DNA from: Candidatus Bathyarchaeota archaeon
Lineage (GTDB): Archaea; Thermoproteota; Bathyarchaeia; 40CM-2-53-6
Reading direction: 5' to 3'
Assembly: GCA_005888695.1 (NCBI GenBank)
Contig: VBBH01000183.1
Span: 1-9,984, forward strand
DNA length: 9,984 nucleotides
A model generated the notes under the pieces. The model worked only from the letters and a program-made list of their open reading frames with translations, was not told the DNA's origin and did not search any database. This document shows positions 6,768 through 9,984 of this stretch, piece after piece. Position numbers and translations under genes: made by a program. How positions within the stretch are numbered: the first letter of the stretch is position 1; every line of letters begins with the position of its first letter.

Positions 6768-7073
6768 GTGAAAAAGACGGAGCTAGTTTTCACTAGTCTA
6801 TTCCTTCCTGAGGTGATATGTGTGTATAGACCCAAGCTAGTGGGGAAGCCGCTGGTACTGGACGTTACCCTTCTCCTGAGGAAGATCCAGGATGCGATAC
6901 AAGGCATGTTCAAGACGTACCCTGTCGGCACAATCGGAACGTCAGGAATCGTAGGTCACAGTGTAAGCGCGAATGTCCGGGACGTTCGAAAGGCCGAACG
7001 CGATGCAAAGTTGCGGGCGGAGTCATGGAAGGGCGCGTTGACAACGAGCATGCTGCGGAATTCGCTCCGGTAG
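6768..7073 (+). CDS. Small hypothetical protein
   Basis: From GTG at 6768 the ORF encodes about 101 residues: VKKTELVFTSLFLPEVICVY, then a PLVLDVTLLLRKIQDAIQGM segment, a Gly/Ser/Val-rich stretch (GTIGTSGIVGHSVSANV) and a charged helical end (VRKAERDAKLRAESWKGAL). The frame is open further upstream to a TTG at 6696, but that extension would translate through the hairpin at 6704-6744 and looks non-coding. Codons in the last two thirds show a purine-first pattern like the neighbouring genes, which supports it being real. No membrane segment, signal peptide or recognised motif is visible. It sits between the giant gene and the overlapping pair at 7134-7647, all on the plus strand. Family and function unknown, and it could be a degraded gene. 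Confidence 0.45.
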   Translation: MKKTELVFTSLFLPEVICVYRPKLVGKPLVLDVTLLLRKIQDAIQGMFKTYPVGTIGTSGIVGHSVSANVRDVRKAERDAKLRAESWKGALTTSMLRNSLR

Positions 7074-7133
7074 AAGCGAGCCATACCCACCTCAGGAGGC
7101 GATAAGGAAGGAGGTCAACCGCAAGCGGTAATA

Positions 7134-7286
7134 ATGCAAACGTCCGACACTGCCCAGCCCTTTTTCATTCTGGGACCGAAAAGTATAGAGGAGGTGAGAA
7201 AAAGAATTGCCACATCAACCATGGATATTAGTGATTACGGCCGAACGAAGTCCACCGCAGCCCCCCGTTCCGAAGATGATAGATAG
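7134..7286 (+). CDS. Possible 50-residue protein overlapping the next gene
   Basis: ATG at 7134 opens a frame of 50 residues: MQTSDTAQPFFILGPKSIEE, then VRKRIATSTMDISDYGRTKS and TAAPRSEDDR, ending at TAG 7284-7286. The composition is that of a soluble charged peptide, and the codons are more purine-first than those of the competing frame over 7207-7275. Its last bases overlap the ATG at 7276 of the next gene (ATGATAGATAG), a typical translational coupling arrangement. A strong GGAGGTC (7110-7116) lies 17 bases before the ATG, unusually far. The bases between include CCGCAAGCGG, which could fold into a tiny hairpin and shorten the effective distance. No homologue is recognised. Against it are the small size and a rival start for the next gene at TTG 7207, which would overlap most of it. 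Confidence 0.4.
   Translation: MQTSDTAQPFFILGPKSIEEVRKRIATSTMDISDYGRTKSTAAPRSEDDR
7190..7197 (+). promoter_or_regulatory. Strong Shine-Dalgarno sequence with rival TTG start at 7207
   Basis: GGAGGTGA at 7190-7197 is followed 9 bases later by TTG at 7207, in frame with the gene annotated from 7276. A TATA-like AAAGTATA lies at 7179-7186. Either the next gene starts at 7207 (adding 23 residues, MPHQPWILVITAERSPPQPP then VPK) or this is simply codons for Glu-Glu-Val-Arg inside the 50-residue ORF. Confidence 0.35.
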
Positions 7287-7647
7287 TACAATGTTCGAGA
7301 GTTCAATGTTAAAGAAGACAATGGGGACGCATGAATTCGGACCGGACAGGCTCCACCACTTCAGCCTCGACATTGAGAGTCTCAGGCATGATGGAAAGAC
7401 ATCGGTCGACAAGTCAGCGGATCATGAAGACTATCACGTTTCAGGCAAGATAACGATCGACGGCGGGATGCCTAACGAGTACGATGCTTCAAATCTCTTA
7501 GCACTTTTCGCAATTGATGTTGCCCATCATCTGCCCGCGAAGGCGAAGAAGGAATTGCTCCTGGAGTTGCACAAGATGATAGAGAAGGTTGAGAAGATAC
7601 CTTTGGACGAAGCTAAACCTGAGTTGCTAGCCGAAGCACTTGATTGA
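7276..7647 (+). CDS. Acidic hypothetical protein, about 123 residues
   Basis: From ATG 7276 the protein begins MIDSTMFESSMLKKTMGTHE. The first 30 or so residues are Met-rich. The middle (HHFSLDIESLRHDG, then DYHVSGKITIDGGMP) alternates in beta-like fashion. The C-terminal half is helical and charged (NLLALFAIDVAHHLPAKA, KELLLELHKMIEKVEK, ELLAEALD). No membrane helix, signal or recognised catalytic motif is seen. The start is uncertain: ATG 7276 overlaps the stop of the 50-residue ORF by 11 bases, while TTG 7207 has a strong Shine-Dalgarno in front and would add 23 Pro-rich residues. I prefer 7276 because the codon pattern over 7207-7275 favours the other frame. Downstream, 120 bases with a pyrimidine-rich run separate it from the DUF2277 gene. 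I do not recognise the family. Confidence 0.65.
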   Translation: MIDSTMFESSMLKKTMGTHEFGPDRLHHFSLDIESLRHDGKTSVDKSADHEDYHVSGKITIDGGMPNEYDASNLLALFAIDVAHHLPAKAKKELLLELHKMIEKVEKIPLDEAKPELLAEALD

Positions 7648-7675
7648 GGCTTCTTCGTCAAGAGAGGTTTCAAAC

Positions 7676-7701
7676 TATCTCCCTTTTTCCCTAGTTCTTT
7701 C
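7676..7701 (+). terminator. Possible pyrimidine-rich archaeal terminator
   Basis: Starting about 30 bases after the stop at 7647 the plus strand has a long C/T-rich run containing CCCTTTTTCCC and TTCTTTC, with no hairpin needed before it. Archaeal transcription commonly stops at T-rich tracts, so this could end the 7134-7647 transcript before the DUF2277 promoter. The run is interrupted by C residues, so this is tentative. Confidence 0.3.
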
Positions 7702-7767
7702 GATCGGTTCGACGAATCATTCAAAGACGACCTGCTTGGATACTAGAACGTTTGAGGCCTTCGGGGA

Positions 7768-8037
7768 ATGTGTAGAAACATTAAGACCCTCTTCAACTTC
7801 GACCCACCGGCGAATCAGGAACAGATCCGGGATGCTTCGTTACAGTTCGTGAGAAAGATCAGCGGTTTCAACAAACCATCGAAGGCCAACGAGCATTCGT
7901 TCCAGATCGCGGTCGATGAGATAACCCAGATATCATCTCGTCTTCTTCGTTCGCTGGAAACGGACGCACCGCCGAAAAATCGTGAAGAAGAGGCGGCGAG
8001 AGCGAAAGCTCGTGCTTTAATGAGGTTTCGTGCTTAG
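7768..8037 (+). CDS. DUF2277 family protein, intact copy
   Basis: This 89-residue protein matches the DUF2277 pattern along its whole length. It has MCRNIKTLFNFDPP at the start, then QFVRKISGFNKPSKANE (about 26-42), FQIAVDEITQISSRLLRSLE and a basic-helical end PPKNREEEAARAKARAL. The usual family length is 85-90 residues, so it is complete. The family is mostly bacterial (actinobacteria, proteobacteria) with some archaeal members, and its role is unknown; Cys2 next to the initiator Met and the basic GFNKPSKANE core are its conserved features. No Shine-Dalgarno is evident before the ATG. The sequence at the leaderless TATA position (GGATACTAG) is a weak match. A frameshifted, truncated paralogue with a matching upstream region lies about 5.1 kb upstream at 2649-2860. 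Horizontal origin is possible but not shown. Confidence 0.9.
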   Translation: MCRNIKTLFNFDPPANQEQIRDASLQFVRKISGFNKPSKANEHSFQIAVDEITQISSRLLRSLETDAPPKNREEEAARAKARALMRFRA

Positions 8038-8083
8038 GCTGTCTTTCGACTCGTCCCACTGTGTCGAACGCTTGGACGACAGC
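8038..8083 (+). repeat. Nested inverted repeat directly after the DUF2277 stop
   Basis: GCTGTC (8038-8043) pairs with GACAGC (8078-8083), and inside it TTCGAC (8045-8050) pairs with GTCGAA (8063-8068), leaving a 12-base loop and a 9-base bulge on the 3' side. The outer arm begins on the base after the TAG stop. It could cap or end the DUF2277 mRNA, but no T-run follows. The structure is inferred from base pairing only. Confidence 0.4.
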
Positions 8084-8122
8084 ACGTGCCCAGGCTCTAA
8101 CCAGTCTCGTACGTGTTTAGTC

Positions 8123-8129
8123 CTATAAC
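8123..8129 (+). promoter_or_regulatory. Possible TATA box of the PiT gene
   Basis: CTATAAC lies about 45 bases before the TTG at 8171. Transcription would begin near 8152, giving a leader of about 19 bases that contains GGAG (8163-8166) close to the start codon. AT-rich GATAATT just downstream is an alternative box. Confidence 0.3.
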
Positions 8130-8170
8130 GGATAATTGCTGGATTCTGAGCCGTTGTTCTCTGGAGTCTT

Positions 8171-9181
8171 TTGGCCTACGAAGTAGTCCTTGTCGGTCTA
8201 GGAGTGCTGTTTTTCCTAGCATTCGGCAATGGAGCTAATGATGTGGGTAAGAGCGTGGTCTCGTTAATGATCGATCCTGAGACTGCAGAGTTTCGTCAGA
8301 GCTACAAGGCTCTAATGTGGGGCGGCATCTTTAGCGGTATAGGCAGCATAGCCGCCATACTAATTGCTGGCAGGTTGTTCTCTATCTTCACTCCACAAAG
8401 CCTCCTCCTGACGGTGCCCGGGTCGCTCTTTGTCTTGAACGTGCTTATCGGCGCAGCGGCCTGGGTCCTGATCGGGACGCTACTCCGGGTTCCAGTCTCG
8501 ACAACCCATGCGATAATTGGATCGATCATAATCCAAGCGGCCTACTTGTTCGGAGCCGCCAGTCTAGAATGGAATTTTCTGATTTGGAGGATACTTTTAC
8601 CATTAGCAGCCGGGCCATTAGCTGCGGTCTTTGGCGCATACCTTCTTTCTAGGCTCTCTCGCAGAGGACCAGAACAGGCCCAGGGGCCGGAGATTGATCA
8701 TTCGAAGTTGCGAGCTAGTGCTGCGGAATGGGGATCCGCAGCAGCCGTCAGCTTCGGTAGAGGAATAAACGATGCTCCCAAAATGGCAGCATTGGGTGCT
8801 TTCTTCCTCCTTGGATCAGCCATGGGTTCATCCCTCTTACCATATTTGATAGTGAGCCTTGCCTTCGTGGCTGGGTCTTTGGTGTGGGGGGATCGGGTTG
8901 CTAGAGGCCTGATAGGACATACTCGGCATCTTCATCCGGGGCAGAGGATCAAGGCTCACATGGCAACTGCTGCGCTAGTTTCCGCTGGTGCGTACTTCGG
9001 CGATCCTTTCTCGACGACCCAAGTTGCAGCCGGCGCTAACGCAGGTGCAGGGAAGAAGAAACGGCACATGCTCCGATCGTCCTTGCACGGAATGGCTTTA
9101 GCCTGGCTCGTGACTCTTCCAGCCGCAGGCCTACTGGCGGTTGCAGCTTCTATTCTCACTGCGCGAATCTGGATTCCTTGA
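8171..9181 (+). CDS. PiT family inorganic phosphate (metal-phosphate) permease
   Basis: This 336-residue protein has about ten hydrophobic segments, the usual size for short PiT proteins. The family's inverted-repeat signatures are present. In the first half there is FGNGANDVGKS (18-28) and VPVSTTHAIIG (107-117); in the second half FGRGINDAPK (195-204) and GDPFSTTQVAAG (277-288). The paired GxND motifs and STTH loops form the phosphate and cation site in the family. The second loop reads STTQ where STTH is usual. A charged cytoplasmic loop (about 161-185) separates the two halves. PiT proteins bring in phosphate with Na+ or H+, or neutral metal-phosphate. The start is TTG at 8171, with GGAG four bases upstream and the next Met not until after the first signature. 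The CorA gene follows in the same direction after 82 bases. The exact substrate cannot be told from sequence. Confidence 0.93.
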   Translation: MAYEVVLVGLGVLFFLAFGNGANDVGKSVVSLMIDPETAEFRQSYKALMWGGIFSGIGSIAAILIAGRLFSIFTPQSLLLTVPGSLFVLNVLIGAAAWVLIGTLLRVPVSTTHAIIGSIIIQAAYLFGAASLEWNFLIWRILLPLAAGPLAAVFGAYLLSRLSRRGPEQAQGPEIDHSKLRASAAEWGSAAAVSFGRGINDAPKMAALGAFFLLGSAMGSSLLPYLIVSLAFVAGSLVWGDRVARGLIGHTRHLHPGQRIKAHMATAALVSAGAYFGDPFSTTQVAAGANAGAGKKKRHMLRSSLHGMALAWLVTLPAAGLLAVAASILTARIWIP

Positions 9182-9212
9182 TTGGTCCCTTGTCGGATAG
9201 TCATTTGACGTT

Positions 9213-9220
9213 ACAATATT
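9213..9220 (+). promoter_or_regulatory. Possible TATA box of the corA gene
   Basis: ACAATATT within a TTACAATATTGC stretch lies about 48 bases before the TTG at 9264. It would give a start site near 9243, upstream of AAGGGGAG at 9244-9251. That is downstream of the alternative start TTG 9234, so it favours the 9264 start. Confidence 0.35.
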
Positions 9221-9263
9221 GCTTAACTCTTGATTGGTCTCTGAAGGGGAGTCTAACTGGGAA

Positions 9264-9984
9264 TTGATCGTCAGTCGAACCTTTCCGTCCCGGACGGGAG
9301 GCGAGTATCAATGGGTGGATCTAGAAAGATCTACGGTTGACGAGATAACTGAGACGGCGGCCAAGTTCAAGATCCATCCACTGGCGGTACAGGCAATACT
9401 CGAGGGGGAAGAAAGACCGAGAATCCAGGATTTTGAGAGTCATACATTCATTGTTCTCCAGCCGTTGAAGCATATGGATGGAGATCTAGAGTTTGGCGAG
9501 CTGCAGGTTGTTCTTTCGAAAGAATGGATCCTGACTTTTCACAAGGAGGCTTGTAAGGAGATTGGTGAGGTTAGGAAGGCGCTCGAGTCCGGATCACGTG
9601 CAGCGGCTCAGGGACCAGACTTTCTCTTCTACAATATCCTCAGCCACATTATCGACTCCTACTTCACTCTCACCGACTCCTACCAGGTCAGAATTGATGG
9701 TCTTGAGGAGTCGATCTTCAAGCCGGGTCCGACGACTATTCTGAGCCAGATGCTTATGCTGCGCCGGAACGTGGTGGGAGCGAGACGTGTAATATCCTAT
9801 ACGCGGGAATTAGTTGCGACGATGCTGAGAGAGGACTTTTACGATCTTGACGATCAGGATGAGAGATATTATCGAGACGCCCACTTCCAATTGTCTCATC
9901 TGCTAGAGACGTTTGAGACGTATAGGGAGTTTCTGGCTGATCTTAGAGACTCGTACATGAGTATGGTCTCTCTGAGTTTGAATG
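9264..9984 (+). CDS. corA: CorA family Mg2+/Co2+ channel, N-terminal part
   Basis: About 240 residues are visible before the right edge, all in the cytoplasmic domain. The N-terminal alpha/beta part has FKIHPLAVQAILEGEERPRI, SHTFIVLQPLKH and ELQVVLSKEWILTFHK. The long helical part has LFYNILSHIIDSYF, LRRNVVGARRVISYTRELV and ETFETYREFLADLRDSYMS. This order and the LHP/HPLA...E..R.RI and I(I/V)DSY patterns are typical of CorA. The membrane helices and the GMN selectivity motif would lie beyond base 9984. CorA forms a pentameric inner-membrane channel gated by intracellular Mg2+. The start is uncertain: TTG 9264 (MIVSRTFPSRTGGEYQWVDL) follows AAGGGGAG and a TATA-like box, while TTG 9234 would add ten residues and is also open. 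It follows the PiT gene on the same strand, so phosphate and Mg2+ uptake genes are neighbours. Confidence 0.92.
   Translation, partial: MIVSRTFPSRTGGEYQWVDLERSTVDEITETAAKFKIHPLAVQAILEGEERPRIQDFESHTFIVLQPLKHMDGDLEFGELQVVLSKEWILTFHKEACKEIGEVRKALESGSRAAAQGPDFLFYNILSHIIDSYFTLTDSYQVRIDGLEESIFKPGPTTILSQMLMLRRNVVGARRVISYTRELVATMLREDFYDLDDQDERYYRDAHFQLSHLLETFETYREFLADLRDSYMSMVSLSLN

Noticed and set aside
7698..7720. tRNA-like GGTTCGA stretch
   Set aside because: No matching acceptor, anticodon or D-arm pairing could be drawn around it, and the downstream part is the duplicated region before the DUF2277 gene.
1..9984. CRISPR arrays, transposase genes, rRNA
   Set aside because: No regularly spaced direct repeats, no transposase motifs or terminal inverted repeats with target duplications, and no conserved rRNA segments were seen. 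The only repeats are the DUF2277 and prsW duplications and local dyads.

Overview
The window looks archaeal. Several genes have an AT-rich TATA-like box about 26-28 bases before the start codon, as expected for leaderless or near-leaderless transcripts; the clearest is in front of the prsW-like gene. At least four genes appear to begin with TTG. The protein families also fit: a helical-repeat protein ending in a winged-helix domain of a type I associate with Thermoproteota (Bathyarchaeia or Nitrososphaeria-like lineages), a PrsW-type membrane protease, a short PiT transporter and CorA. The phylum assignment is inference from memory of the families, not a search result.

Layout. Bases 1-280 hold the N-terminal part of a small protein of unknown function on the minus strand that runs off the left edge. 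Bases 454-741 (minus) encode a small secreted protein with a signal peptide and a conserved C-terminal AVSQYDVAC motif. Bases 955-1167 (plus) encode a two-helix membrane protein that converges on a PrsW-family intramembrane protease (1204-1932, minus). Upstream of that lies a membrane-anchored, outward-facing beta-rich protein (1994-2518, minus).

Bases 2519-3019 contain no intact gene. Instead there is a decayed copy of a DUF2277 gene (about 2649-2860, plus), whose intact relative is at 7768-8037. It is joined directly to a short inverted relic of a prsW 5' end (about 2860-2895, minus). Both relics have a living relative in this same window, so this is a duplication and rearrangement scar.

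Bases 3020-6634 carry one very large gene: an alpha-helical TPR-like repeat protein with a CARDB-like beta domain and a C-terminal winged helix. After it come a possible promoter, a long imperfect hairpin and a small unknown ORF (6768-7073). A 50-residue ORF (7134-7286) follows, overlapping an acidic protein of about 123 residues (7276-7647), and then the intact DUF2277 gene. The right end has two ion transport genes in the same direction: a PiT-family phosphate (or metal-phosphate) permease (8171-9181) and the 5' two-thirds of a CorA Mg2+ channel (9264 to the edge).

Functional reading. The left half is dominated by envelope proteins (secreted, membrane, membrane protease, anchored extracytoplasmic). 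The right end is phosphate and divalent cation uptake. The giant repeat protein with a DNA-binding-like end is the best candidate for a regulator or scaffold, but nothing here shows its target. No tRNA, rRNA, CRISPR array or transposase gene was seen.
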